Assembly (NCBI RefSeq): GCF_030687535.1
Contig: NZ_CP117437.1
Location: forward strand, 761,001 to 825,000
Source: Pseudomonas sp. FP2335
Lineage (GTDB): Bacteria; Pseudomonadota; Gammaproteobacteria; Pseudomonadales; Pseudomonadaceae
Length of the DNA: 64,000 nucleotides
Reading direction: 5' to 3'
The notes beneath the pieces are model-generated. The model was not told the origin of the DNA. It was given only the letters and a program-made list of their open reading frames with translations, and ran no database searches. Positions 1 to 11,900 of the stretch are shown piece after piece; the stretch's first letter is position 1, and every line of letters starts with the position of its first letter. Made by a program: the position numbers and the translations under genes.

Positions 1-974
1 AAGCGGCGTTGCAGGGTGTCGATCAGCAATGCGATCAGCAGGATCAGACCGATCATCACGCCTTGCATCACCCGCACTTCGCCCTGGATCTTGCCGTGCT
101 GCGCGCGCACCACCGGCTCCAGGCTGGCGATGGCTTGTTGCACGGCGTTGATTTTCAGGTGAGTGGCGTTGGCCAGGTCGGCCCGCTGCTGGATCTGCTC
201 GCGAGTGCGCTTGAGTTCGGCGGGGTAGCGGGTCAGCAGGCTGTTGAGTTCGCGCTTGAGGTCGACGCCGGTGTCCTGGGCTTCGGTTTTTTCGCTGTTT
301 TCCAGGCCCATCAGGGCGGAGAAGTCGTCGGCGCTGGATTCGGCGCTGGCCGTCACGCCCAGCAGCGGCAGCTGTTCCAGCAGGTCCGCCTGGCTGCGGA
401 TGTTGCCGACTTCGCGCTCCACATCATCGGCGAGTTCCGCACGGCCGCTGCTCACCAGCTTGTCGCGGGCCAGGGACAGTTTGCCCAGGTGTTGCGACGC
501 GGCCAGCAGCGGCGGCAGGTAGCGCGCGGCCTGGGGGGAATTCACGCCGATGGCGTATTGGCTCAGTTGCTCCAGGTTTGCGCCCAATTCGCGCTCGGCT
601 TGCAGCAGCAGGGCTTGCGGGTCGCCGGCCAGCTTGCCGGCAGCGAGCAGGTCGGTCTTGCTGAAGGCGTCCAGGTCCACAAGGCTCGGGCGCAGATTTT
701 GCGCGAGGTCGGCAGGCAGTTCATCCAGATGTTGCAGCAGGTTTTCCAGGCTCTGGCTGGCGCTGCTCAAACGCAGGGCGTCGCCGCTGGCGAGGTAGTC
801 GTCGATATTGCGCGCGGCCTGGTTCTGGAAGGTCTGGGACAGGCCCAGGTAGCGTTCCATCAGCAAATACGGACGCTCCAGTGCCCGCTGCGACCACCAG
901 AGTGTCGCACCGAGCGCCAGGCACACAGCCACGAGCAGAAGGGTATTGAGATTGGTCAGCAGCTTCAGGCGCAT
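1..974 (-). CDS. ctpL: Methyl-accepting chemotaxis protein, CtpL-like (partial, N-terminal part only)
   Basis: This is the beginning of a chemoreceptor that runs off the left edge. About 324 residues are visible. A transmembrane helix lies at residues 6-26, followed by a long helical periplasmic sensor region, and a second helix (VMIGLILLIALLI) starts near residue 303 at the window edge. The HAMP and signalling domains would lie outside. The call rests on this architecture and on the neighbour: in P. aeruginosa ctpL (a phosphate-taxis receptor) sits beside the GcbA/AdcA diguanylate cyclase. The start used is ATG at 974; an in-frame TTG at 986 is an alternative. It is transcribed in the same direction as gcbA, 53 bases downstream. 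The ligand is not shown by the sequence. Confidence 0.75.
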   Translation of the reverse strand, partial: MRLKLLTNLNTLLLVAVCLALGATLWWSQRALERPYLLMERYLGLSQTFQNQAARNIDDYLASGDALRLSSASQSLENLLQHLDELPADLAQNLRPSLVDLDAFSKTDLLAAGKLAGDPQALLLQAERELGANLEQLSQYAIGVNSPQAARYLPPLLAASQHLGKLSLARDKLVSSGRAELADDVEREVGNIRSQADLLEQLPLLGVTASAESSADDFSALMGLENSEKTEAQDTGVDLKRELNSLLTRYPAELKRTREQIQQRADLANATHLKINAVQQAIASLEPVVRAQHGKIQGEVRVMQGVMIGLILLIALLIDTLQRR

Positions 975-1027
975 GCGGGATTTCAACCGACAGCAAAAGG
1001 TAAGTACCTGAAGTTATTGCGCTTTCA

Positions 1028-2698
1028 TTACAAGGTTATGACGGAATCAGTGGATTCCGGTGAAAAGGTGGCACTTTGCTTTGATGTGCGCGCCGCTTGT
1101 ACTCGGTTGCGTCCGGCGTTCTTCGCGCGGTACAGCGCCTCGTCGGCCTGGGCCGCCATCATCAGGCTGTCGGAACCGTCGCACAGCTCCACAACCCCTG
1201 CGCTGAAGGTGCACCACAAGTCCTGCGGCTGGGCCGGGTAGTGAATTTCGGCAAAGCGCCCACGGATTTCGTCCAGCACCTTGCAGGCCGATTCCAGGTC
1301 GGTGTCGGGCATCACGATGGCGAATTCCTCGCCGCCGTAGCGCCCGATGTAGTCCGTCTTGCGCAGGCGCTGCTTGAGAAACAGCGCCAGGCTCTTGATC
1401 ACGCGGTCGCCCATGGGGTGGCCGTGGCTGTCGTTGACCCGCTTGAAGTGGTCAATGTCGAGCATGGCAAAGCTCAGCGGCTTGTTCTCGCGGCGCGCAC
1501 GGAAGCTGCAGTCTTCGAGCAATTGCAGGATGTGGGTGTGGTTGTACAGGCCGGTCAGGCTGTCGCGCACCATGCGCGCCTTGAGGTGGCGGGCGCGGGC
1601 GGCGCGGTTGCGCACGGTGGTGATCAGGTGGCGCGGCTTGATCGGCTTGGTCAGGAAGTCGTCGCCGCCCTCGCTCATCGCGTCCAGCTGTTTGTCCAGG
1701 TCATCTTCAGCCGACAGGTAGATGATCGGCACGCTGACATAGCGGTCGTTATGGCGGATCACCTTGGCCAGTTCGGTGCCGGTGCAGGCGGGCATGTACA
1801 TGTCGAGGATGATCAGGTCGGGCTGGAAGTCCGCCAGCTCGGCCATGGCCTGGATCGGCTCGATCAAGGTGCGGGTGACGATGCCGGCACTGTTGAGCAG
1901 GCGTTCGGTGTGCAGGGCCTGGGCGCGCGAGTCGTCGATGATCAGCACTTTATACGGCTCGTACTGGGCGACGCAGGTGAGCACTTCGATCTTCTCCAGC
2001 AGGCTGGAGGCTTCCAGGGTGCCGGTGAGGAACTCCTGGCCACCGGCGCGCACGGCGGCGAGACGGGTCGGGGTGTCGGTTTCGTGCAGGCTGAAAAAAA
2101 GCAGTGGCAGTTTTTGCTCCAGGCCTTCCTGGGCTTCGGCGGCCAGCTTGAGGCCCAGGCCGGCGCCGCAAAAGTCCACGTCCATGACGATGGCCGACGG
2201 CAAGCGCTCGGCCATCGACGCTCGGAACGCCGGCACGCTGTCCAGGGACTGCGCGCTCATGCCAAAAAATTCCAGCTGCTTGGCCAGGCGCTCGGCGCGG
2301 TCGTGATCGGCGAGCATCACGTAGATCGGCTTGCGCATCGGTGGCAGGAAGGTTTGTTCGAGCTGGTCGCCCTGGCGCAGCCCGGTGCGCGACAGGCGCT
2401 GCATCAGGCGATTGAGTTCGGTGATCAGGTGGCTGCTGAGGCGGCCACGGTTTTCGTCGACTTGCTTGAGCGATTCGCCGATATGCCGCGCCAACTGGCC
2501 GTGCTCCGGCTGCTCGAAGCGCTCGGCAAAACGCTGCAGGCGCAGGTTGGCTTCGCTGAGTTCGGAGAGGTCAGCGTTGGACCATTCACTGCGTTGCAGG
2601 CGCTGCCAGATCTCAAGAATTTGACGTGCCTGATGAATTACCCGCTGGGCAAAATGGTGCTTGAGACGCTCACGGCTGGGGTCTTCTGGCTCGGTCAT
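1028..2698 (-). CDS. gcbA: Response-regulator diguanylate cyclase GcbA/AdcA-type
   Basis: The 556-residue protein makes cyclic di-GMP from GTP and should act in the cytoplasm. The N-terminal ~110 residues are helical and resemble an Hpt-like region. Two receiver-like domains follow; the second has the phospho-acceptor context ILDMYMP and the KP of a true receiver, while the first looks degenerate. The C-terminal cyclase domain has GGEEF at residues 455-459. An RKTD inhibitory-site motif lies five residues before it, so product inhibition is likely. The family member GcbA of P. fluorescens Pf0-1 promotes surface attachment, which fits the adhesion genes in this window. The gene lies just upstream of the chemoreceptor gene and shares a 300-base divergent promoter region with the DUF2333 gene. 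Confidence 0.9.
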   Translation of the reverse strand: MTEPEDPSRERLKHHFAQRVIHQARQILEIWQRLQRSEWSNADLSELSEANLRLQRFAERFEQPEHGQLARHIGESLKQVDENRGRLSSHLITELNRLMQRLSRTGLRQGDQLEQTFLPPMRKPIYVMLADHDRAERLAKQLEFFGMSAQSLDSVPAFRASMAERLPSAIVMDVDFCGAGLGLKLAAEAQEGLEQKLPLLFFSLHETDTPTRLAAVRAGGQEFLTGTLEASSLLEKIEVLTCVAQYEPYKVLIIDDSRAQALHTERLLNSAGIVTRTLIEPIQAMAELADFQPDLIILDMYMPACTGTELAKVIRHNDRYVSVPIIYLSAEDDLDKQLDAMSEGGDDFLTKPIKPRHLITTVRNRAARARHLKARMVRDSLTGLYNHTHILQLLEDCSFRARRENKPLSFAMLDIDHFKRVNDSHGHPMGDRVIKSLALFLKQRLRKTDYIGRYGGEEFAIVMPDTDLESACKVLDEIRGRFAEIHYPAQPQDLWCTFSAGVVELCDGSDSLMMAAQADEALYRAKNAGRNRVQAARTSKQSATFSPESTDSVITL

Positions 2699-2998
2699 AT
2701 CCTGACTACTAGTAAGGCTGCATGCTGAGGTCGAACTGATGGCTCTATGCTAGCACCTCTTTTCTGTTGCATGAGTGTCATACGTCAATTAACTGCGAGA
2801 CTTACGCATTCAATTTTCGACTCATCGGTCGCGCAGCGTAAAAAGCGTGCATCCTTTATAGTCGAACGCCCCGTATGCGCCACTTTCGTTTAAAAGCCCC
2901 GCGCTGACGGGCACGATGGGGTAGGGTTGTGGTCGGAGTGTTTGAACGCACCCGGACAATAGACGTGCATGAACTCAAGTGATTGAAAGGATCCCGCC
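2699..2998. other. Divergent promoter region between gcbA and the DUF2333 gene
   Basis: This 300-base gap holds no convincing reading frame. It must contain the promoters of two divergent genes. A good ribosome binding site (AAAGGAT) lies just before the DUF2333 start. No strong dyad was recognised. Confidence 0.6.
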
Positions 2999-4066
2999 AT
3001 GCTGGACTGGAAAAACCGCGCAGACAGTACCAAAGGCCCCGCCCCCGAACCCAAGTCGGCCAACCGCAGCTACTTTCGCAGCCTGCTGATGAGCCGCGCC
3101 GTGCTCAGCCTGCTGGGCTTGTACCTGTTGGTCACGGGTGCCCTGGGGTGGTATTGGAGCGCAGAGCCGGCGCTGTTCCCGGTCCAGCAAAATGCGCAGA
3201 TTGCCGCCGAGAAGGAAGGCAAGCAGATGGTGGTGGGCTATACCACCGTCGAAACCCTCAAGACCGTGGTCGGCACTTTGCTGGACAAGCCCGGTGGCTA
3301 TATCTCCAACGACCGTTTCCCGCCTGGCCTGTGGATGGACAACATGCCCAGCTGGGAATACGGCGTGCTGGTCCAGGTGCGTGACCTGACCCGCGCCCTG
3401 CGCAAAGATTTCGCGCGTTCCCAGTCGCAGTCGGCCGAAGACGCGGACCTGGCCAAGGCCGAACCGCGCTTCAACTTCGACAACAAGAGCTGGGTGCTGC
3501 CTTCCAGCGAGTCCGAGTACCAGGAAGGCATCAATTCCCTGAGCCGCTATGAAGCGCGCCTGTCCGACCCGAACCAGCGCGGCGCCTTGTTCTATGCACG
3601 TGCCGACAACCTGAACAACTGGCTGGGTGACGTGGCGACCCGCCTGGGTTCGCTGTCGCAGCGCCTGTCGGCCAGCGTCGGCCGGGTGAAACTGAACACC
3701 GCGCTGAAAACCGAAGCCCTGGCGCCGGGTGAAGTGCCGCAGGTCGATGAAGAAGTGGTGGAAACCCCATGGATGCAGATCGACAACGTGTTCTATGAAG
3801 CCCGTGGCCAGGCCTGGGCGCTGTCCCACCTGCTGCGCGCCATCGAGGTCGACTTTGCCGATGTACTGGCCAAGAAAAACGCCACGGTCAGCGTGCGCCA
3901 GATCATCCGTGAGCTGGAAGCCTCGCAGGAACCGGTCTGGAGTCCTATGATTCTTAACGGCAGTGGCTTCGGCGTACTGGCGAACCATTCGCTGGTGATG
4001 GCCAACTACATTTCCCGGGCCAACGCTGCAGTGATCGACTTGCGTCAGCTCCTCAACCAGGGTTGA
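2999..4066 (+). CDS. DUF2333 family inner membrane protein
   Basis: The 355-residue protein matches the pseudomonad DUF2333 family, whose function is unknown. A single transmembrane helix lies at about residues 34-53 (LSLLGLYLLVTGALGWYW), with a short basic cytoplasmic tail before it and a large, probably periplasmic domain after it. The ATG at 2999 has a clear AAAGGAT ribosome binding site. Its stop overlaps the start of the Nudix gene by four bases (ATGA), so the two are translationally coupled. In P. aeruginosa the same neighbours (GcbA-type cyclase, DUF2333, Nudix, SUI1, SpeA) occur in the same order, from memory of the PA4839-PA4843 region. No catalytic motif was recognised. Confidence 0.85.
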   Translation: MLDWKNRADSTKGPAPEPKSANRSYFRSLLMSRAVLSLLGLYLLVTGALGWYWSAEPALFPVQQNAQIAAEKEGKQMVVGYTTVETLKTVVGTLLDKPGGYISNDRFPPGLWMDNMPSWEYGVLVQVRDLTRALRKDFARSQSQSAEDADLAKAEPRFNFDNKSWVLPSSESEYQEGINSLSRYEARLSDPNQRGALFYARADNLNNWLGDVATRLGSLSQRLSASVGRVKLNTALKTEALAPGEVPQVDEEVVETPWMQIDNVFYEARGQAWALSHLLRAIEVDFADVLAKKNATVSVRQIIRELEASQEPVWSPMILNGSGFGVLANHSLVMANYISRANAAVIDLRQLLNQG

Positions 4067-4605
4067 TGATGGACGCTACTCAAAACGAGGCCGCACACCG
4101 TGCGGCCTCTGATGCTGAACTGATCTGCTGGGTTGACGAAGAGGACAGGCTCCTCGGTCACCTGGTCAGGTCCGACCTGCGCCAGCGCGGTCTTATCGGC
4201 CGTTGCACCTTTATCTTCCTGTTCAACTCCAAGGGCGAGCTGTGTGTGCATCGACGCACCCTGAGCAAAGCCTTGTACCCCGGTTTCTGGGATACGGCGG
4301 CGGGTGGGATGGTCGCGGCGGGGGAGAGCTACGCCGATTCGGCGGCCCGCGAGCTGGAAGAAGAACTCGGTGTGGCCGGGGTAGCACTGGTCGAGCATGA
4401 TCACTTCTATTTCGCCGACGGCGACAGCCGGCTCTGGTGCAAGTCCTACTCTGCCGTGTGGGACGGGGCGCTGCGTTTGCAGCCCGAAGAGGTCATGGAA
4501 GCGCACTTTCTGCCCCTCGACGTTATCCTTCAGGAAGCTGAACAAAAGCCCTATTGCCCGGACGCCCAGGAGGGCCTGCGTCGCTATCTGGCCCTGCGTC
4601 GCTAA
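4063..4605 (+). CDS. Nudix hydrolase
   Basis: This 180-residue protein should cleave a nucleoside-diphosphate-linked substrate; the substrate is unknown. The full Nudix box is present at residues 82-104, with G82, E88, REL at 96-98, EE at 100-101 and G103 in the canonical spacing, so metal binding and catalysis look intact. The overall form, with an N-terminal WVDEEDRLLG segment, resembles the YfcD-like subgroup also related to isopentenyl-diphosphate isomerase. Three ATG codons stand in a row at 4063-4071. The first overlaps the stop of the DUF2333 gene, so translation is coupled and the exact start could be any of the three. Followed by a 195-base gap before the SUI1 gene. Confidence 0.88.
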   Translation: MMMDATQNEAAHRAASDAELICWVDEEDRLLGHLVRSDLRQRGLIGRCTFIFLFNSKGELCVHRRTLSKALYPGFWDTAAGGMVAAGESYADSAARELEEELGVAGVALVEHDHFYFADGDSRLWCKSYSAVWDGALRLQPEEVMEAHFLPLDVILQEAEQKPYCPDAQEGLRRYLALRR

Positions 4606-4700
4606 ACTTGCATAAATTGGCGCGATTTGGCCCTTAGCAAGTCGGCTTTTTGCCGTTACACTGCGCGACTTTTCACCCGAGCCTTCCTGCTATTAGGAGT

Positions 4701-4794
4701 GGGGCGGTTCGGTAGCGCTGCCCCTGCCTGAGTGGGGCTTCGCGGTCGGTAGTCCCGTTGCGGGCACCGATCTGTCTTTGTCCTCCCAAGAGGA
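4701..4794 (+). promoter_or_regulatory. Structured leader of the SUI1/YciH gene with ribosome binding site in a hairpin
   Basis: Three successive inverted repeats precede the gene: GGGGC/GCCCC at 4701-4705 and 4720-4724, CGGT..CCCG/CGGG..ACCG across 4747-4769, and TCCTC-CCAA-GAGGA at 4781-4794. The last places the ribosome binding site GAGGA (4790-4794) in the 3' arm of a five-base-pair stem. This could control translation, but the stems are short and unproven. Confidence 0.4.
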
Positions 4795-4800
4795 TTGCCG

Positions 4801-5172
4801 GTGGCCAAAAAAGCCGCATCCTTCGCCGCCCTTGGTGGCCTGGTATTTTCCACCGACGCAGGTCGACACTGCCCGGACTGTCGTCAGCCCGTGGATTCGT
4901 GCACCTGCAAACAGACCCTGATCCCTGAAGGCGACGGTATTGCCCGCGTGCGACGCGAGAGCAAGGGCCGTGGCGGCAAGACGGTGACCACCATCACCGG
5001 CGTGCCGTTGGCCGAGGATGCCCTGAAAGAACTCGCCACCACGCTGAAAAAGCGTTGTGGCACCGGTGGCGCGTTGAAAGACGGCGTCATCGAGATCCAG
5101 GGCGATCACGTCGAGTTGCTGTTGGCCGAGCTGATCAAGCTCGGGTACAAGGCCAAGAAGTCCGGCGGCTGA
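4801..5172 (+). CDS. SUI1/YciH family translation initiation factor
   Basis: The 123-residue product belongs to the bacterial YciH family related to eukaryotic eIF1/SUI1. It has the N-terminal segment with four cysteines (CPDC and CTC, residues ~23-36), then the SUI1 core with RRESKGRGGKTVTTITG and the conserved TLKKRCGTGGALKDG motif. The likely role is in fidelity of initiation codon selection; in bacteria this is poorly defined. I chose GTG at 4801 rather than the in-frame TTG at 4795, because only GTG has proper spacing (six bases) from GAGGA and the protein then starts MAKKA, as I recall for relatives. It has its own structured leader and precedes speA by 144 bases. Confidence 0.9.
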   Translation: MAKKAASFAALGGLVFSTDAGRHCPDCRQPVDSCTCKQTLIPEGDGIARVRRESKGRGGKTVTTITGVPLAEDALKELATTLKKRCGTGGALKDGVIEIQGDHVELLLAELIKLGYKAKKSGG

Positions 5173-5316
5173 AAGCCTCTTCCCGACCTGTGTCTAAACT
5201 CTGTCCTGCAAGTGGGGTCCTACCTCTCGCGCAGGCAAATCGTCATTTTCATTCTTTAGACTGCGCCAGCCTCTGATAGGGGGCTGCGCCTTCGACTTCA
5301 TTTATAGGGGACTTCG

Positions 5317-7230
<1,914 letters not shown>

Positions 7231-7253
7231 GCACAGTCGACGGCGATCCAAGA

Positions 7254-7289
7254 TGTGGGAAGGGGCTTGCCCCCCTCCCACATTTTTTT
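7254..7289 (+). terminator. Rho-independent terminator of speA (REP-like hairpin)
   Basis: A GC-rich stem (TGTGGGA.GGGGC pairing with its complement ending CCCACA) is followed by seven T residues. The stem resembles half of a REP element, suggesting a REP sequence recruited as terminator. It runs into the stop codon of the convergent MATE gene at 7288-7290. Confidence 0.8.
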
Positions 7290-8625
7290 ATCCAAGCCAC
7301 TGGTCCTGCCGGTTCAGTCGCCACGCAATCGCCCACAAAGTCAGGCTGCGCAGCGCCATGAACAGCAGGAAGGTCAGCCACAGCCCGTGGTTGCCCAACC
7401 CCTGCAACAGCCAGGCGAACGGCAGCGTCAACAGCACCGTCAGCAACATGCCATTGCGCATCTCCCGCGCACGGGTAGCGCCGATAAACAGGCCATCGAG
7501 CAAATAACTCCACACCGCAATCAACGGCAATACCGCCAGATACGGCAGGTAACGGTCAGCCGTTTCGCGCACGTTGGGGATGTCGGTCTGCATGGCGATA
7601 AACAAGTGCCCGCCGACCGTGAACAGCAAGGCAAAACCGACGCTGGCGATCAGCGACCAACCGCCGGCGACCACCAGTGAACGCCTTAGCGCCTGACGGT
7701 CGTGGGCACCGATGGCATGGCCGCACAGGGCTTCGACCGCGTGGGCCAATCCGTCCAATGCGTGGGCGGTCAGCAACAGGCCGTTGAGCAGCAACGCGTT
7801 GGCCGCCACGGTGGCATCGCCCAGGCGTGCACCTTGCACGGTGATCATGAAAAACACCGACTGCAGCGCCAGGCTGCGGATAAAAATGTCGCGGTTCACC
7901 GCCAGCAGCGGGCGCCAGCTCTTCCATCGTTGCAACGCAGCCCAAGCGATATGCCCGGGGTAGGCACGCAGGGCTTTTTGCGTGAGGGCCAGGCCGAGCA
8001 GGGCGCCGGTCCATTCGGCGATCACCGAGGCGCGAGCCGAGCCGACCACGCCCCAATCCAGGCCAAGCACAAACCACAGGTTCAGGGCGATGTTTACCAG
8101 GTTGGTCGTCAGCAGAATCGCCAACGGCGCGCGGGCGTTTTGGGTGCCGAGGAACCAGCCGACCAGCGCATAACTGGCGAGGGCGGCGGGCAAGCCGAAC
8201 AGGCGGGTGTGGAAAAAATCCTGGGTCAACTGATTGAGTTCGGGGGAGGGCTGCATCCATTCCAGCGCCAGATGGCTGAAGGGAATACCTACCGTGCCCA
8301 GCAACATCGCCAGCCCCAGCGCCAACAGTAACCCTTGCAGGAGGATTTGCCGCAACGCCGCACCATCATTGCGCCCAGCGGCCTGGGCAGCGAAACCGGT
8401 GGAGCCCATGCGCAGGAAGCCCATGGCCCAGGCCAGGAAGGTGTACAGGCTGGCGCCGACGGCCACGGCGCCCAACTGATGGGCGTGGGGCAAGTGGCCG
8501 ATGACCATGCTGTCTACCAGGGCCACCAACGGCACCGAGATGTTAGAAAGAATCATCGGCGCAGCTAAGGCCCATACACGGCGATGAGTAGGGCGGTCGC
8601 GCCAGTCGGTCAGTAAGGTGGACAT
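7288..8625 (-). CDS. MATE family efflux transporter, DinF-like
   Basis: The 445-residue protein has about twelve transmembrane helices and the MATE arrangement of two six-helix halves. The N-terminal stretch APMILSNISVPLVALVDSMVIGHL and the FLRMGSTGFAAQA segment resemble E. coli DinF more than NorM. Such proteins export drugs or metabolites using Na+ or H+ gradients; the substrate is not predictable. I chose the ATG at 8625, which has a GAGGAG ribosome binding site, over an upstream in-frame ATG at 8661 that would add a short polar leader. It is convergent with speA and its upstream region is shared with a REPIN and the macroglobulin gene. Confidence 0.88.
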   Translation of the reverse strand: MSTLLTDWRDRPTHRRVWALAAPMILSNISVPLVALVDSMVIGHLPHAHQLGAVAVGASLYTFLAWAMGFLRMGSTGFAAQAAGRNDGAALRQILLQGLLLALGLAMLLGTVGIPFSHLALEWMQPSPELNQLTQDFFHTRLFGLPAALASYALVGWFLGTQNARAPLAILLTTNLVNIALNLWFVLGLDWGVVGSARASVIAEWTGALLGLALTQKALRAYPGHIAWAALQRWKSWRPLLAVNRDIFIRSLALQSVFFMITVQGARLGDATVAANALLLNGLLLTAHALDGLAHAVEALCGHAIGAHDRQALRRSLVVAGGWSLIASVGFALLFTVGGHLFIAMQTDIPNVRETADRYLPYLAVLPLIAVWSYLLDGLFIGATRAREMRNGMLLTVLLTLPFAWLLQGLGNHGLWLTFLLFMALRSLTLWAIAWRLNRQDQWLG

Positions 8626-8682
8626 GCAGGCTCCTCGGGAGAGCGGCATTGTAACCGGCACTCCTTGTCATCGCAGGACCAA

Positions 8683-8787
8683 TGTGGGAGCGGGCTTGCT
8701 CGCGAATGCGGTGGTTCAGTAATAGATGTGTCGACTGACACACCGCCTTCGCAAGCAAACCCGCTCCCACACAAGCCCGCTCCCACA
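8683..8787. repeat. REPIN (inverted pair of REP sequences) in a divergent promoter gap
   Basis: A REP copy starting TGTGGGAGCGGGCTTGCTCG at 8683 is paired with inverted copies ending GCTCCCACA at 8787. The right side carries an extra, directly repeated half copy (CAAGCCCGCTCCCACA). It lies in the 313-base gap 8626-8938 between the MATE and macroglobulin genes. The only other structure seen there is a short dyad at 8879-8899 (ATCAGCCC...GGGCTGAT). Confidence 0.9.
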
Positions 8788-8938
8788 TTTTGATCTTCAG
8801 TGTTTGTGGGATTTGGCTTGGCAACACTTCCTTTCAAGAACCAAACCACCCTCCGTCGGTCAATGTGAGCAGCACCTCATCAGCCCCACGCGGGCTGATA
8901 TATAGTTCATCCCTCGGCCCCCTAACAACGAGTGCCCC

Positions 8939-11900
8939 ATGCTTAACAAAGGATTGTTCCTGGCCTGCGCGCTGGCCCTGCTGAGCGCCTGCGATTCTTC
9001 CGAAAAACCGGCGGCGCCTCCTGCGCCAACCGTGACGGCAGCACCTAAGCCGGCCAAGGCGGTGGTGGACGTGGCAGCGCTGAAGCAGCGTTATGCCGGG
9101 CGTGAGTTAAGCGTGGTGGATGTGTCCGAGGTGCAGCTCGATGGGGCCAGCACGCTCTCCGTGAGCTTTTCCATTCCCCTGGACCCCGATCAGAAATTCG
9201 CCGACAAACTTCACCTGGTGGACAGCAAGTCCGGCAAGGTCGATGGTGCCTGGGAAATTTCCGACAACCTGATGGAGCTGCGCCTGCGCCATCTGGAGCC
9301 ACAGCGCAAGCTGGTGCTGACCATCGACGCCGGCGTGAAAGCGGTCAACGACGCCAAGCTCGCCGCCGAATACAGCGCCCGCCTGGAAACCCGCGACCTA
9401 CAAGCCACCGTCGGTTTCGCCAGCCGTGGCACCTTGCTGCCGACACGCCTGGCCGAAGGCCTGCCGGTGATTGCGTTGAACGTCGACAAGATCGACGTCG
9501 AATTCTTTCGCATCAAGCCCGAATCCCTGCCCACCTTCCTAGCGCAATGGGGCCGCAATAGCAGCCTGCAAAGTTATGAGGCCCGCGAACTGCTGCCGAT
9601 GGCCGACCTGGTCTACGGCGGCCGTTTCGACCTGAACCCGGCACGCAACACCCGTGAAACCCTGCTGCTGCCGATTGCCGGCCTCAAGCAATTGCAGCAG
9701 CCAGGCGTGTACCTGGCGGTGATGCGCGCTTCCGGCACCTACAACTATTCCCAGCCGGCGACGCTGTTTACCTTGAGTGACATCGGCTTGTCGGTGCACC
9801 GCTACGCCAATCGCCTGGACGTGTTTACCCAGGCCCTCGAAGGCGGCAAGGCGCTGGATGGCGTCGACCTTGAAGTGCTCGATGCCGACGGCCGCGTGCT
9901 GGGCCAGGGCAAGACCGAGAAGGGCGGCCACGCCGAGCTGCCGTTGCCGAAAAAAGCCCAGGTGTTGCTGGCCAAGCAGGGCGAGCAAACCAGCCTGTTA
10001 CGCCTCGACAGCGCGGCGCTGGACCTGGCCGAGTTCGACATCGGCGGCCAGCCGTCCCATCCGTTGCAGTTCTTTGTGTTCGGCCCGCGTGACCTGTATC
10101 GCCCCGGCGAAACCGTGCTGCTCAACGCCCTGTTGCGCGACAAGGACGGCAACGCGGTCAAGCCGCAACCCGTGAGCGTCGAGGTCCGTCGCCCGGATGA
10201 GCAGGTCAGCCGTAAGTTCGTGTGGGATGCCGACGCGTCCGGCCTCTATCAATACCCACTGCAACTGGCTGGCGAAGCGCCGACCGGGCGCTGGCAGCTG
10301 GTGTTCGACCTGGGGGACGGCAAGCCGCAGTTGTATGAATTCCTCGTCGAAGACTTCCTGCCCGAGCGCCTGGCGCTGGAACTCAAGGGCAGCGACACGG
10401 CGTTGAGCCCGGCCGATAACCCGGTCATCCAGGTCAGTGGCCGCTACCTCTACGGCGCCCCGGCATCGGGCAACCGCGTCAGCGGGCAAATCTATGTGCG
10501 GCCGTTGCGCGAAGCGGTCAAGGCGCTGCCGGGCTATCAGTTTGGCTCTGTCACCGAAGAAGAACTGAGCCAGGATTTCGAACTCGACGAAAGCGTGCTC
10601 GACGCCAAGGGTCAGGAAGAACTGACCCTGGAAAGCAAATGGGCCGACGCCAAGTCGCCGCTGCAACTGATCGTGCAAGCCAGCCTGCACGAGTCCGGCG
10701 GGCGCCCGATCACCCGGCGCCTGGTGCAGCCGATCTGGCCGGCCGAACAACTGCCGGGCCTGCGCGGGTTGTTTGACGGCAAGGAAACCAACGGCGATGG
10801 CCCGGCAGAATTCGAAGTACTGCTGGCCAACCCGCAAGGGCAGAAGCTCGCCGCGCAAAACCTCAAAGTGCGCCTGGTGCGTGAGCGTCGCGATTACTAC
10901 TGGAACTACTCCGACAACGATGGCTGGAGTTACCACTTCAACGAAAAATTCCTCAACCTCGACGAACAGACCTTGAACATCCAGGCGGGCGACACCGCCA
11001 AGGTCAGCTTCCAGGTCGAGTGGGGCCCTTACCGCGTCGAGGTCGAAGACCCGCAGACCGGGCTGGTCAGCAGCCTGCGCTTCTGGGCCGGCTACCAGGC
11101 CCAGGACAACACCGAAGGCGGCGCCGTACGCCCCGATCAGGTCAAGCTGGCGCTGGATAAACCGGCGTATGGCGACGGCGATACCGCCAACGTCACCGTG
11201 ACCCCGCCTGCCGCCGGCAAGGGCTACCTGCTGGTGGAGTCCGCCGAAGGGCCGTTGTGGTGGCAGGAAATCGACGTGCCGGCCGAAGGCAAAAGCTTCG
11301 CCGTGAAGCTCGACCCGAAATGGTCGCGCCATGATTTGTACGTCAGTGCCCTGGTGATTCGTCCCGGCGAGCGCAAAGCCAATATCACCCCCAAACGGGC
11401 CGTGGGCCTGCTGCACCTGCCGCTGGATCGCACCCAGCGCAAACTCGGCGTGACCCTCAGCGCGCCGGAAAAAATGCGTCCCAAGCAAGCGCTGACGGTA
11501 AAAGTCGCCGCCAAGAATGCCGATGGCAGCGTGCCGAAACAGGTGCACGTGCTGGTCGCGGCGGTGGATGTGGGCATCCTCAATATCACCGAATACCCGA
11601 CGCCGGACCCGTATGCCAGCCTGTTCGGTCGCAAGGCTTACGGCGTGGACCAGTTCGACATCTACGGCCAGTTGATCGAGGCTGGCCAGGGCCGCCTGGC
11701 CAGCCTGGCCTTTGGTGGTGACGCTGCGCTGGCCAAGGGCGGCAAGCGCCCGGACACCAGCCTCACCATCGTCGCCCTGCAAAGCGCACCCGTGACCTTG
11801 AATGAGCGGGGCGAGGGCGAAGTCAGCGTCAACATCCCCGACTTCAACGGCGAACTGCGCCTGATGGCCCAGGCCTGGAGCGATGATCGCTATGGCATGG

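Noticed and set aside
9..2728. Long open frames on the plus strand opposite the chemoreceptor and gcbA genes
   Set aside because: They are antisense to well-supported genes, have Gln/His/Gly-rich composition typical of antisense frames in GC-rich DNA, and show no family motif.
8879..8899. Dyad ATCAGCCC...GGGCTGAT before the macroglobulin gene as an operator
   Set aside because: Short arms and no context; it was noted only in the gap description.
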